Of a DNA stretch of 26,868 nt, positions 16,464 to 24,353 are shown in pieces. Under the pieces are notes generated by a model. The model had not been told where the DNA came from and did no database searches. It was given only the letters and a program-made list of their open reading frames with translations. This stretch comes from an uncultured Bacteroides sp. Lineage in GTDB: Bacteria; Bacteroidota; Bacteroidia; Bacteroidales; UBA932. A program made the translations under genes and the position numbers. Location of the stretch: assembly GCA_900546925.1 (NCBI GenBank), contig UREV01000027.1, positions 1 through 26,868 of the forward strand, written 5' to 3'. Position 1 is the first letter of the stretch. Each line of letters opens with the position of its first letter.

Positions 16464-17693
16464 GTGGCAGGTAAGAAAAATACGACTAAACGTTGCATGT
16501 TCTGCGGAAGAAGTGAGGAGGAGGTTCCGTTTCTTCTGTCAGGCCATGATGATACGTATATATGTAGCGATTGCGTGAGGATGGCTGCGGGCTATCTGGA
16601 TGAGGTGGAAGGCGCTGCCAAGCATGCAAGTTCCCCGGGAAAAATCGAGAAACTGCAGAAGCCTAAGGAGATAAAGGAATTCCTCGATAATTATGTGATC
16701 GGCCAGGACAGGGCGAAGAAGCTCTTGTCAGTGGCTGTATATAATCACTATAAGAGAATCAATCATAATCTGGAGGATAAACCGGATGACGGAGTGGAAC
16801 TGGAGAAGTCCAATATTCTTCTCGTAGGTCCTACAGGAACAGGTAAGACATTGTTGGCCAAGTCTATAGCCAGGATGCTGAACGTCCCGTTCACTATCGT
16901 GGATGCGACAGTGCTTACCCAGGCCGGTTATGTGGGCGAGGATGTGGAGAGTCTGCTTTCGAGACTTCTTCAGGAGGCTGACTATAATCTGGAGAAGGCT
17001 GAGCGCGGTATCGTGTTCATCGATGAGATCGACAAGATCGCCCGCAAGGGTGACAACCCGTCCATCACCCGCGATGTTTCGGGTGAGGGTGTTCAGCAGG
17101 CCTTGCTGAAGCTCCTTGAAGGTAGTGTTGTCAATGTCCCTCCGCAGGGAGGCCGCAAACATCCTGAGCAGGAGTTCATTCATGTGAATACTCAGAATAT
17201 CCTTTTCATCTGTGGCGGTGCGTTCGAGGGTATCGAGCGCCGTATAGCTCAGAGACTTAACACCCAGGTAATCGGTTTCGGTGCTTCCGAGAAGCAGAAG
17301 GTGGACAAGGATAATCTTCTGAAGTATGTTTCGGCTGAGGACTTGAAGGCTTATGGCCTCATTCCTGAGATTATCGGACGTCTTCCTGTCGTGACTTATC
17401 TGGATAGCCTGGACAGGGATTCGCTTCTCCGTATCTTGACCGAGCCGAAGAATGCGATTCTCAAGCAGTATGAGAAACTTTTTGAACTCGACGGAATGAA
17501 ACTTGTCGTGGAAGATGGTGTCAAAGAGCTTATAGTAGATACTGCCATCAAGAATAAACTTGGTGCGCGTGGACTGCGTTCCATTTGCGAGAAGATTTTC
17601 GACGATGCCATGTATGAGGCTCCGTCGTCCCGCAAAAAGACCTTCACAGTCACGTTGGATTACGCCAAGGCGCATCTGGAAAATGAAATTTAG
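16464..17693 (+). CDS. clpX: ATP-dependent Clp protease ATP-binding subunit ClpX
   Basis: ClpX is the AAA+ unfoldase that recognises substrates and threads them into ClpP. The start is a GTG at 16464, two bases after the clpP stop; it opens directly into the N-terminal zinc-binding domain (Cys11, Cys14, Cys34, Cys37), so the start is firm although non-ATG. Of 409 residues, Walker A is GPTGTGKT (122-129), the pore loop GYVGED (155-160), Walker B IVFIDEID (183-190), the RKH loop begins at 231, the IGF loop that docks to ClpP lies near 270-272, and sensor II is GARGLRS (367-373). The close spacing suggests translational coupling with clpP. A hairpin terminator follows at 17730. Confidence 0.97.
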   Translation: MAGKKNTTKRCMFCGRSEEEVPFLLSGHDDTYICSDCVRMAAGYLDEVEGAAKHASSPGKIEKLQKPKEIKEFLDNYVIGQDRAKKLLSVAVYNHYKRINHNLEDKPDDGVELEKSNILLVGPTGTGKTLLAKSIARMLNVPFTIVDATVLTQAGYVGEDVESLLSRLLQEADYNLEKAERGIVFIDEIDKIARKGDNPSITRDVSGEGVQQALLKLLEGSVVNVPPQGGRKHPEQEFIHVNTQNILFICGGAFEGIERRIAQRLNTQVIGFGASEKQKVDKDNLLKYVSAEDLKAYGLIPEIIGRLPVVTYLDSLDRDSLLRILTEPKNAILKQYEKLFELDGMKLVVEDGVKELIVDTAIKNKLGARGLRSICEKIFDDAMYEAPSSRKKTFTVTLDYAKAHLENEI

Positions 17694-17729
17694 TAATGGT
17701 TAGTTAGCAAAATATTAACTAGTGTTTCG

Positions 17730-17764
17730 GTGGTTCGGAGTCGTGCGATTCGGAACCACTTTTT
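17730..17764 (+). terminator. Rho-independent terminator after clpX
   Basis: GTGGTTC at 17730-17736 pairs with GAACCAC at 17753-17759. After one G-G mismatch the stem continues with five more pairs to a GTGC loop, and five Ts follow (17760-17764). It ends the tig-clpP-clpX unit 36 bases after the clpX stop. Confidence 0.85.
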
Positions 17765-17848
17765 CTATGTCATTTTTCCTACAAATTATAACGATTAAAG
17801 GAAAAAATTTTGTAAATTGCAGAGATATAACCAAAAAACATTGAAGAT

Positions 17849-19222
17849 ATGAATTCTGGAAATACTGCCGATATAAAGCAGTACATCGAAGAAAATAAGG
17901 ACAGATTCTTCGAGGAACTTTTCTCCCTCATGAGAATCCCGTCGGTAAGCGCGAAACCTGAGCATAAACCTGACATGCAGCGCTGTGCGGAACGCTACGC
18001 GGAACTTCTAAAAGAAGCCGGAGTAGACGAGGCCGGAGTTTTCCCTACAGAAGGAAACCCGGTCGTATTCGGTCAGAAAATCATTGACCCGAACCTGAAG
18101 ACGGTGCTGGTTTATGGTCATTATGATGTCCAGCCGGCGGAGCCCCTCGAAAAATGGAACTCCGATCCGTTCGAGCCTGAAATTCACGATGGTGCGATCT
18201 GGGGACGCGGAGCCAACGACGACAAGGGACAGACCTTCATGCATGTGAAAGCCTTCGAATATCTCGTCCGCAAGGGGTTGCTGAACCATAACGTCAAGTT
18301 CATCTTCGAAGGTGAGGAGGAGGTCGGCAGCCGCAGCCTTCCTGCATGGGTCGAGGCTAACAAGGAGAGACTCGCATGCGACGTGATTCTCGTGTCCGAC
18401 ACCACTATGATTTCAGATAAAGTACCTTCGATCAACTGTGGTATGCGCGGAGTTACTTATCTGCAGGTCAATGTGAAAGGACCGGACAAGGATCTTCATT
18501 CAGGACATTACGGCGGAGCGGTCGCCAATCCTATAAATACACTTTGTGACATGATTTCATCGCTTATCGATGCTGACGGACGTGTCACTATTCCGGGATT
18601 CTATGACGATGTTGTCGAGGTTTCTGCAGAAGACAGGGCAGAACTCGCACGTGCACCGCATGATGAGGAAGAATACAAGAAGAGCATCGGCGTGGATGCG
18701 TTGAAAGGTGAAAAAGGCTATTCATCTCTGGAGCGCACCGCGATTCGTCCTTGTCTGGATGTCTGCGGAATCTGGGGCGGATATACCGGACCTGGCAGTA
18801 AGACAGTGTTGCCGTCAGAGGCTCATGCCAAGATTTCCATGCGAATCGTGCCGAACCAGAAAGCGGACAAGATCATTGACATGGCCGCAAATCATATTCT
18901 CGCGATAGCGCCTCCTTACGTTCACGTGACAGTCGACAAGATAGATGCCGGAAACGGATTCCTTATACCGATAACTTCTGATGCATACATAGCTGCATCC
19001 AAGGCGATGGCTGAAGTGTATGGCATCGAGCCTGTTCCGAGCAGAGGCGGCGGCAGTATCTGTGTGCTCGCTGAGATGAGAAATATTCTTGGAGCCGATC
19101 CTCTTCTCATGGGCTTCGGACTCGAGCGCGATACTATTCATTCTCCGAACGAGAGCTACCTTCTCAAGCAATTCTATGCAGGAATAGAGTCTATCACTCT
19201 GTTTTATCAGTATTGGAAGTAA
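17849..19222 (+). CDS. M20 family metallodipeptidase
   Basis: The 457-residue enzyme belongs to the M20 di-zinc peptidases, in the branch with carnosinase/CNDP-like dipeptidases, and should cleave short peptides in the cytoplasm; no signal peptide is present. His91 and Asp93 lie in GHYDVQP, Asp124 in GRGANDDKG is the bridging ligand, Glu156-Glu158 in EGEEEVGS supply the catalytic base and a metal ligand, and Asp184 in LVSDTTM completes the site. A dimerisation-type insert follows (about 205-330), and an IHSPNE motif near the end carries a further His ligand. It stands alone between the clpX terminator and the V-ATPase promoter. A poor -7 element (TAAATTGC, 17813-17820) lies 28 bases before its ATG. 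Confidence 0.9.
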   Translation: MNSGNTADIKQYIEENKDRFFEELFSLMRIPSVSAKPEHKPDMQRCAERYAELLKEAGVDEAGVFPTEGNPVVFGQKIIDPNLKTVLVYGHYDVQPAEPLEKWNSDPFEPEIHDGAIWGRGANDDKGQTFMHVKAFEYLVRKGLLNHNVKFIFEGEEEVGSRSLPAWVEANKERLACDVILVSDTTMISDKVPSINCGMRGVTYLQVNVKGPDKDLHSGHYGGAVANPINTLCDMISSLIDADGRVTIPGFYDDVVEVSAEDRAELARAPHDEEEYKKSIGVDALKGEKGYSSLERTAIRPCLDVCGIWGGYTGPGSKTVLPSEAHAKISMRIVPNQKADKIIDMAANHILAIAPPYVHVTVDKIDAGNGFLIPITSDAYIAASKAMAEVYGIEPVPSRGGGSICVLAEMRNILGADPLLMGFGLERDTIHSPNESYLLKQFYAGIESITLFYQYWK

Positions 19223-19241
19223 GAAAATCGAAACTCTATAT

Positions 19242-19286
19242 CAAACCGAAAATAGCACTTTTTGAACATAGTGGATTTTTGGTTTG
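19242..19286. terminator. Hairpin after the dipeptidase gene, probable weak terminator
   Basis: CAAACCGAAAAT at 19242-19253 pairs with ATTTTTGGTTTG at 19275-19286 (12 pairs, one G-U), and CACT at 19256-19259 pairs with AGTG at 19270-19273 inside it. The stem is long but A/T-rich and no T run follows on the plus strand. Its place, 20 bases after the dipeptidase stop and just before the V-ATPase promoter, suits a transcript end. Confidence 0.45.
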
Positions 19287-19306
19287 GCAAAAGAGTTGTA
19301 AAAACA

Positions 19307-19336
19307 TTGTTGAAATGCTGAAAAGTTGTATATTTG
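19307..19336 (+). promoter_or_regulatory. Promoter of the V-type ATPase operon
   Basis: TTG at 19307-19309, a 19-base gap and TATATTTG at 19329-19336 fit the Bacteroidota promoter pattern. The predicted transcript starts about 35 bases before the ATG at 19377, which also argues against the longer open frame that begins at 19326 inside this promoter. Confidence 0.8.
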
Positions 19337-19376
19337 TGGAACTTCAGTATTAAAAACGATTAAAACTAAACTATAT

Positions 19377-19985
19377 ATGCAGAATAAATTGCAAGAATTA
19401 ACGGATAAGCTTTATAATGAGGGCTTGTCCAAAGGCAAGGAAGAGGGAGAAGCTCTTCTTGCAAAGGCTAAGGCAGAGGCTGCAGAGATAGTTGCAGCGG
19501 CAAAAAAGGAAGCCGCAGGCATAATCTCAAAAGCTGAAAACGAAGCAAATGATTTCAAAACGAAAGTAGCCGGAGACGTGAAGATGGCGGCATCCCAGAG
19601 CATCCAGGCTACCAGAAAAGATATTGAGAACCTCGTAGTCATGAAAATGACCGCAGGCGCGACCGAAAAAGCCCTCTCTGACGAGGCTTTCGTGAAAGAG
19701 ATTATAAAGGCCGTAGCTGTCAAGTTCAATGCTGAAGAAGCTCAGGACTTGGACGTTATTCTTCCTGAATCTCTGAAGGCAGGGTTGGAGCCGTTCGTAA
19801 AGAATGAGTTGGCATCTATCCTCGGTGGAAAAATCAGCGCTTCCTTCTCCAAGAAAATCGCAGGCGGTTTCACTATCGGTCCTAAGGATGGCAGCTATTT
19901 CATCAGCCTTACTGACGAAACATTCAAGGAGCTTGTCAGCGAATATCTCAGACCAGTTACGAGGAAACTTCTCTTCGGAGAATAA
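19377..19985 (+). CDS. atpE: V-type ATP synthase subunit E
   Basis: Subunit E is the peripheral-stalk protein that ties the catalytic head to the membrane part. I start at the ATG at 19377 (202 residues); the frame is open back to 19326, but that start would lie within the -7 promoter box. Residues about 1-85 are a long charged helix rich in Ala, Lys and Glu (KAKAEAAEIVAAAKKEA), the expected coiled coil, followed by a compact C-terminal domain, as in archaeal and bacterial E subunits (about 190-200 residues). It is the first gene of a seven-gene operon. No partner stalk subunit G/H gene lies in the operon. Confidence 0.85.
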   Translation: MQNKLQELTDKLYNEGLSKGKEEGEALLAKAKAEAAEIVAAAKKEAAGIISKAENEANDFKTKVAGDVKMAASQSIQATRKDIENLVVMKMTAGATEKALSDEAFVKEIIKAVAVKFNAEEAQDLDVILPESLKAGLEPFVKNELASILGGKISASFSKKIAGGFTIGPKDGSYFISLTDETFKELVSEYLRPVTRKLLFGE

Positions 19986-19997
19986 AAAACTCCGCAC

Positions 19998-20609
19998 ATG
20001 AACAATTACGAGTATCTGATCGCCAGTCTTCCGGATATCAGCAAGGAATGGAAAGGATCTGAAGAACAGTCCTGGGAGAACATCATTGCTGAGATAAAGG
20101 GATTGTGCTCTGCAAGTGACAATAAACTTGTGGACGCTCTTCTGGAAGGGTATGATGACAGCAAACTCTGCGAGGAGTTCTATACAAAGGCATTGGCCTC
20201 GAAAAACAAATTCATCAGAGATTATTTCACATTCGACCTGAATGTGAGAAATGCGAAGGTGCGTTATCTGAACAAGGCGCTCGACCGTCCTGCGGGAACT
20301 GATATTTTCATGGAGACTGTGGGCGAGTTTGCGGAAGGTCAGAAATTGGATGGCGTGCTCGACACATCTGACATATTGTCCAGAGAAAGAGGTATCGATG
20401 ACTTGATGTGGGAAAAGATAGACGAGATCACGACTTTCGATTATTTCGATATCGATGCGGTTCTCGGCTTTATCGCTAAACTTCATATCGTTTCCAGGTG
20501 GCTCAAGTTGGATCCTGAATCCGGAAAGGCCATGTTTGCCCGTCTAGTGGATGAGGTGCGCGGTTCTTATACCGGTATCCGTGAAGCTGCGGACAAAGCT
20601 GTCGAATAA
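19998..20609 (+). CDS. DUF2764 protein of V-ATPase operons
   Basis: The 203-residue protein opens with NNYEYLIASLPD, the Y-x-Y-L-x-A-S-L-P start I associate with DUF2764. That family is found between subunits E and A in the compact V-ATPase operons of Bacteroidota, spirochaetes and chlamydiae. The rest is helical and charged, with no membrane segment and no known catalytic motif. The gene begins 12 bases after subunit E and ends 24 bases before subunit A. Archaeal-type operons carry C and F at this place, and no C or F gene is present here, so a role as the socket-like C subunit is a reasonable inference, not shown. Confidence 0.75.
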   Translation: MNNYEYLIASLPDISKEWKGSEEQSWENIIAEIKGLCSASDNKLVDALLEGYDDSKLCEEFYTKALASKNKFIRDYFTFDLNVRNAKVRYLNKALDRPAGTDIFMETVGEFAEGQKLDGVLDTSDILSRERGIDDLMWEKIDEITTFDYFDIDAVLGFIAKLHIVSRWLKLDPESGKAMFARLVDEVRGSYTGIREAADKAVE

Positions 20610-20633
20610 GAATAGGTAAAAAACAGACAAATA

Positions 20634-22388
20634 ATGAAAACAACAGGAAAGGTAACAGGTATCGTCTCCAACCTCGTGACTGTCACAGTAGATGGTCCGG
20701 TGGCGGAGAACGAACTTTGTTATATAACACTTGGACAGACCAAGTTGCTTGCTGAGGTCATCAAGGTAAAAGGCAAGAACGTTTCTGTTCAGGTATTTGA
20801 GAGTACCCGAGGCCTGAAAAACGGTGACTTGGTGGAATTCGAAGGCAAAATGCTCGAGATTTCCCTCGGACCTGGACTGCTCTCCAGTATTTATGATGGT
20901 CTCCAGAACAACCTGGCGACTATGGAAGACGTATTTCTGAAGAGGGGAGAGTACACATCTCCGCTCGACCATGAGAAGCTTTGGGACTTCACTCCTATGG
21001 CCAAGGCCGGAGATAAAGTCATCGCTGCAGACTGGTTGGGAGAAGTGAAAGAAGGATGGCTTCCTCACAAGATTATGGTACCGTTCTCATTCAAGGGAAC
21101 TTATACCGTAAAAAGCATCGAGAAGGCTGGACAGTATAACATCGACCACACTATTGCAGTTCTTACCGGCGAAGACGGCGAGGACGTAAACGTGACTATG
21201 GTTCAGAAATGGCCTGTGAAAGTCGCTGTCAAGTGCTACAAGGAGAAACCGAGGCCGAACAAGATTATGGAAACAGGTGTCAGAGTCATTGACACACTCA
21301 ATCCTATCGCCGAAGGCGGTACCGGATTCATCCCGGGACCTTTCGGTTGCGGCAAGACAGTCCTTCAGCACGCGATTGCGAAGCAGGGTGACGCCGACGT
21401 CATCGTGATGGCAGCCTGCGGTGAGCGTGCGAACGAGGTCGTGGAAATCTTCACGGAGTTCCCTGAACTCATCGACCCGCATACGGGACGTCACCTCATG
21501 GATCGTACTACCATCATCTGTAACACATCCAACATGCCGGTTGCAGCCCGTGAGGCTTCAGTTTATACCGCTATGACTATCTGCGAGTATTACCGTGCGA
21601 TGGGACTCAAGTGTCTGCTTCTCGCCGACTCTACATCCCGTTGGGCACAGGCATTGAGAGAGATGAGTAACCGTATGGAGGAACTCCCTGGAGCCGATGC
21701 ATTTCCTGTCGACCTTTCAGCCATTATCTCTAACTTCTACGCCCGTGCCGGAATGGTCGTTCTGAACAATGGAAAGACCGGTGCCGTTACGTTTATCGGA
21801 ACTGTATCTCCTGCCGGCGGTAACTTGAAAGAGCCTGTGACTGAGTCTACCAAGAAGGCTGCAAGATGTTTCTACGCTCTCGAGCAGAACCGTGCAGACC
21901 AGAAGAGATATCCTGCAGTGAACCCTATCGATTCTTATTCCAAGTATCTGGAATATCCGGAAATCCGCGAGTTCCTCGACGAAAAGATCGAAAAAGGCTG
22001 GGCTGACAAGGTGAACCGCGCGAAGAACATTATCCGCCAGGGACGTGACGCTTCCGAGCAGATTAATATTCTCGGTGATGACGGCGTTCCTATGAGCTAT
22101 CACGAGACATTCTGGAAATCTGAGCTCATGGACTTCGTTTTCCTTCAGCAGGATGCGTTCGACGCAGTGGACAGCCTCTGCCCGCTTGAGCGTCAGAAAT
22201 TTATGATGAACCTCGTTCTCGATGTCTGTGACAAGAAGTTCTCATTCGAGAATTTCGAGCAGTGCCGCAACTTCTTCAAGGAGATTATCAATGATCTCCG
22301 ACAGATGAACTACTCAGAGTTCCACAGCGAGGCGTTCGAGAACTATAATGCAAAACTTTCAAAACTTCTGGAAGAAAATGGCAAATAA
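20634..22388 (+). CDS. atpA: V-type ATP synthase catalytic subunit A
   Basis: Subunit A carries the catalytic nucleotide sites of the V1 head. The 584-residue length is typical. The N-terminal barrel is followed by the bulge domain (about 110-190) that marks A subunits. Walker A is GPFGCGKT at 235-242 (Lys241), the catalytic Glu264 is in CGERANE, and Walker B is LLLAD (328-332) followed by STSRWAQALRE. SPAGGNLKEPV (392-402) also fits the family. Its last 11 bases overlap the start of atpB, which fits the equal A3B3 stoichiometry through coupled translation. Confidence 0.96.
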   Translation: MKTTGKVTGIVSNLVTVTVDGPVAENELCYITLGQTKLLAEVIKVKGKNVSVQVFESTRGLKNGDLVEFEGKMLEISLGPGLLSSIYDGLQNNLATMEDVFLKRGEYTSPLDHEKLWDFTPMAKAGDKVIAADWLGEVKEGWLPHKIMVPFSFKGTYTVKSIEKAGQYNIDHTIAVLTGEDGEDVNVTMVQKWPVKVAVKCYKEKPRPNKIMETGVRVIDTLNPIAEGGTGFIPGPFGCGKTVLQHAIAKQGDADVIVMAACGERANEVVEIFTEFPELIDPHTGRHLMDRTTIICNTSNMPVAAREASVYTAMTICEYYRAMGLKCLLLADSTSRWAQALREMSNRMEELPGADAFPVDLSAIISNFYARAGMVVLNNGKTGAVTFIGTVSPAGGNLKEPVTESTKKAARCFYALEQNRADQKRYPAVNPIDSYSKYLEYPEIREFLDEKIEKGWADKVNRAKNIIRQGRDASEQINILGDDGVPMSYHETFWKSELMDFVFLQQDAFDAVDSLCPLERQKFMMNLVLDVCDKKFSFENFEQCRNFFKEIINDLRQMNYSEFHSEAFENYNAKLSKLLEENGK

Positions 22389-23700
22389 AGCTTTTCAAAG
22401 AACATATACTCAACTTGAGGCTATTACCAAGGCGACTGTTACGCTGAAGGCTTCTGGTGTTGCCAATGATGAACTGGCTACCGTTGCCGGCCGTCTGGCT
22501 CAGGTGGTGAAGACCAAGGGTGACTCTGTCACTCTTCAGGTGTTCGCCGGTACGGAGGGTATCCCTACGGATGCGGAGGTTTCATTCCTCGGCGCTCCTC
22601 CGACATTGAAAGTGAGCGATCAGCTTTCAGGACGTTTTTTCAATGCCTATGGACAGCCTATCGACGGTGGTCCTGAGGTAGAAGGCGAGCAGCGTGAAAT
22701 CGGCGGTCCGTCAGTGAACCCGTACAAGAGACGTCAGCCATCCGAGCTGATTCCTACAGGTATCGCCGGCATTGACCTTAACAATACTATCGTGTCAGGC
22801 CAGAAGATTCCTTTCTTTGCAGATGCTGACCAGCCTTACAACCAGGTGATGGCCGACGTGGCCCTCCGTGCCGATGTGGACAAGATTATCCTCGGCGGTA
22901 TGGGACTTTCGAATGACGACTATCTTTTCTTCCGTCATGCGTTCGAGTCAGCCGGAGCATTGGACAAGATCATCAGCTTCATCAACACTACTGAGGAACC
23001 TCCTGTAGAGCGTCTTCTTATTCCTGATATGACGCTTGCTGCGGCAGAGTATTTCGCAGTGGATAAAAATGAGAAAGTGCTTGTCCTGCTGACAGATATG
23101 ACATTGTACGCCGATGCGCTCAGTATCGTGTCTAACCGTATGGACCAGATTCCTTCCAAGGACTCTATGCCGGGTTCTCTCTATTCTGACCTTGCGAAGA
23201 TTTACGAGAAAGCCGTGCAGCTTCCTTCAGGCGGATCCATCACCATCATCGCCGTGACTACATTGAATGACGGTGACATTACCCACGCTATTCCTGACAA
23301 TACCGGATATATCACTGAGGGTCAGCTTTATCTTCGTGCTGATGCTGATTCAGGCAAGGTCATCATCGACCCGTTCCGTTCACTTTCACGACTGAAACAG
23401 CTCGTCCAGGGCAAGAAGACCCGTGAGGATCATAGCCAGGTGATGAACGCCAGTGTGCGTCTGTATGCTGATGCCCAGAACGCGAAGACGAAACTCGAGA
23501 ACGGTTTCGACCTCAGCGACTATGACCACCGTTGTCTCAAATATGCTAAGGAGTATGCTACCAGACTTCTTTCCATCGACGTTAACATCACCATCAATGA
23601 GATGCTCGACACCGCTTGGGAACTGTTCGGCAAATACTTCACCAAGGCAGAGACCGGTATCAAGCAGGTATTGATCGACAAATACTGGAAAGGTGAATAG
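22378..23700 (+). CDS. atpB: V-type ATP synthase subunit B
   Basis: Subunit B alternates with A in the head and has a non-catalytic nucleotide site. I take the ATG at 22378 (440 residues, MANKAFQRTY), preceded by a GGAAG ribosome-binding sequence, rather than the upstream in-frame ATG at 22348 deep inside atpA. Walker A is absent, as expected for B. The stretch LLTDMTLYADAL, then PSKDSMPGSLYSDLA, corresponds to the usual L-T-D-M-T and P-G-Y-x-Y-T-D-L-A segments. Arg338 in RSLSRLK is the likely arginine finger that reaches the A site. The segment between the two motifs is more divergent than in archaeal B subunits. It overlaps atpA by 11 bases. Confidence 0.94.
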   Translation: MANKAFQRTYTQLEAITKATVTLKASGVANDELATVAGRLAQVVKTKGDSVTLQVFAGTEGIPTDAEVSFLGAPPTLKVSDQLSGRFFNAYGQPIDGGPEVEGEQREIGGPSVNPYKRRQPSELIPTGIAGIDLNNTIVSGQKIPFFADADQPYNQVMADVALRADVDKIILGGMGLSNDDYLFFRHAFESAGALDKIISFINTTEEPPVERLLIPDMTLAAAEYFAVDKNEKVLVLLTDMTLYADALSIVSNRMDQIPSKDSMPGSLYSDLAKIYEKAVQLPSGGSITIIAVTTLNDGDITHAIPDNTGYITEGQLYLRADADSGKVIIDPFRSLSRLKQLVQGKKTREDHSQVMNASVRLYADAQNAKTKLENGFDLSDYDHRCLKYAKEYATRLLSIDVNITINEMLDTAWELFGKYFTKAETGIKQVLIDKYWKGE

Positions 23701-23735
23701 TTTTCCGGTCGTAAATTATTGAATAGAAATTAATT

Positions 23736-24353
23736 ATGGCAATTAAATTCCAATACAATAAGACATCCCTGAACAACCTCGGCAAGCAGCTGAAGATGCG
23801 TCAGAAGGCTCTCCCTACTCTTCAGAATAAGGAGTCTGCCTTGCGTCTTGAGGTGAGAAAGGCTAAGGAACGTTCGGAGAAGCTTATTGAGGAACTGAAT
23901 GCCTCCATGAAAAAGTACGACTATCTGGCTGCACTTTGGAACGAGTTCGACCCAGGCCTGATTTCCATCACTGATGTGGAATTGGTTACGGCGAAACTGG
24001 CCGGAGTGAAGACACCTGAGCTGAAGGATATCCATTATGAGATTCATCCGTTCAACGCTTTCGTGAAGCCGGCATGGTATGCTGACGGCGTGGCTATCCT
24101 GAAGGAAATGACACGTCTGGGCATCGAGTCGGAAGTATATCAGGAGAAGAGCCGTATTCTCGACTGGCAGAGGAAAAAGACCACCCAGAAGGTGAACCTC
24201 TACGAGAAGGTGCAAATTCCTGGCTATCAGGAGGCTATCAGAAAAATCAAGAGATATATGGAGGATGAGGAGAACTTGAGTAAAGCCTCATCCAAGATTG
24301 TCAAGAGCCGCCACGAAGAGGAAGAAGCTATGGAGGAGCTGCAGAATGATTAG
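23736..24353 (+). CDS. atpD: V-type ATP synthase subunit D
   Basis: Subunit D is the central rotor shaft. The 205-residue product has the expected two long helices: residues about 1-65, rich in Lys, Leu and Glu, starting IKFQYNKTSLNNLGKQLKMR, and about 140-205 at the C terminus. A less charged middle joins them. The family start usually reads P-T-K-x-x-L-x-x-L-K-x-x-L; here it is KTSLNNLGKQLK. It starts 35 bases after atpB, and its last 8 bases overlap the start of atpI. Confidence 0.87.
   Translation: MAIKFQYNKTSLNNLGKQLKMRQKALPTLQNKESALRLEVRKAKERSEKLIEELNASMKKYDYLAALWNEFDPGLISITDVELVTAKLAGVKTPELKDIHYEIHPFNAFVKPAWYADGVAILKEMTRLGIESEVYQEKSRILDWQRKKTTQKVNLYEKVQIPGYQEAIRKIKRYMEDEENLSKASSKIVKSRHEEEEAMEELQND

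Noticed and set aside
16728..17675. 315-codon open frame antisense to clpX
   Set aside because: Entirely within clpX on the other strand, with no family features.
19326..19376. 17-codon N-terminal extension of subunit E
   Set aside because: The extension overlaps the TATATTTG promoter element and would begin before the predicted transcript start.
19527..20486. 319-codon open frame antisense to atpE and the DUF2764 gene
   Set aside because: It crosses two real genes and their junction; the predicted protein has no coherent domain.
24298..24345. 16-codon N-terminal extension of subunit I
   Set aside because: A strong ribosome-binding sequence directs initiation to 24346, and the extension (basic, unlike the family start) is only the shifted frame of atpD.
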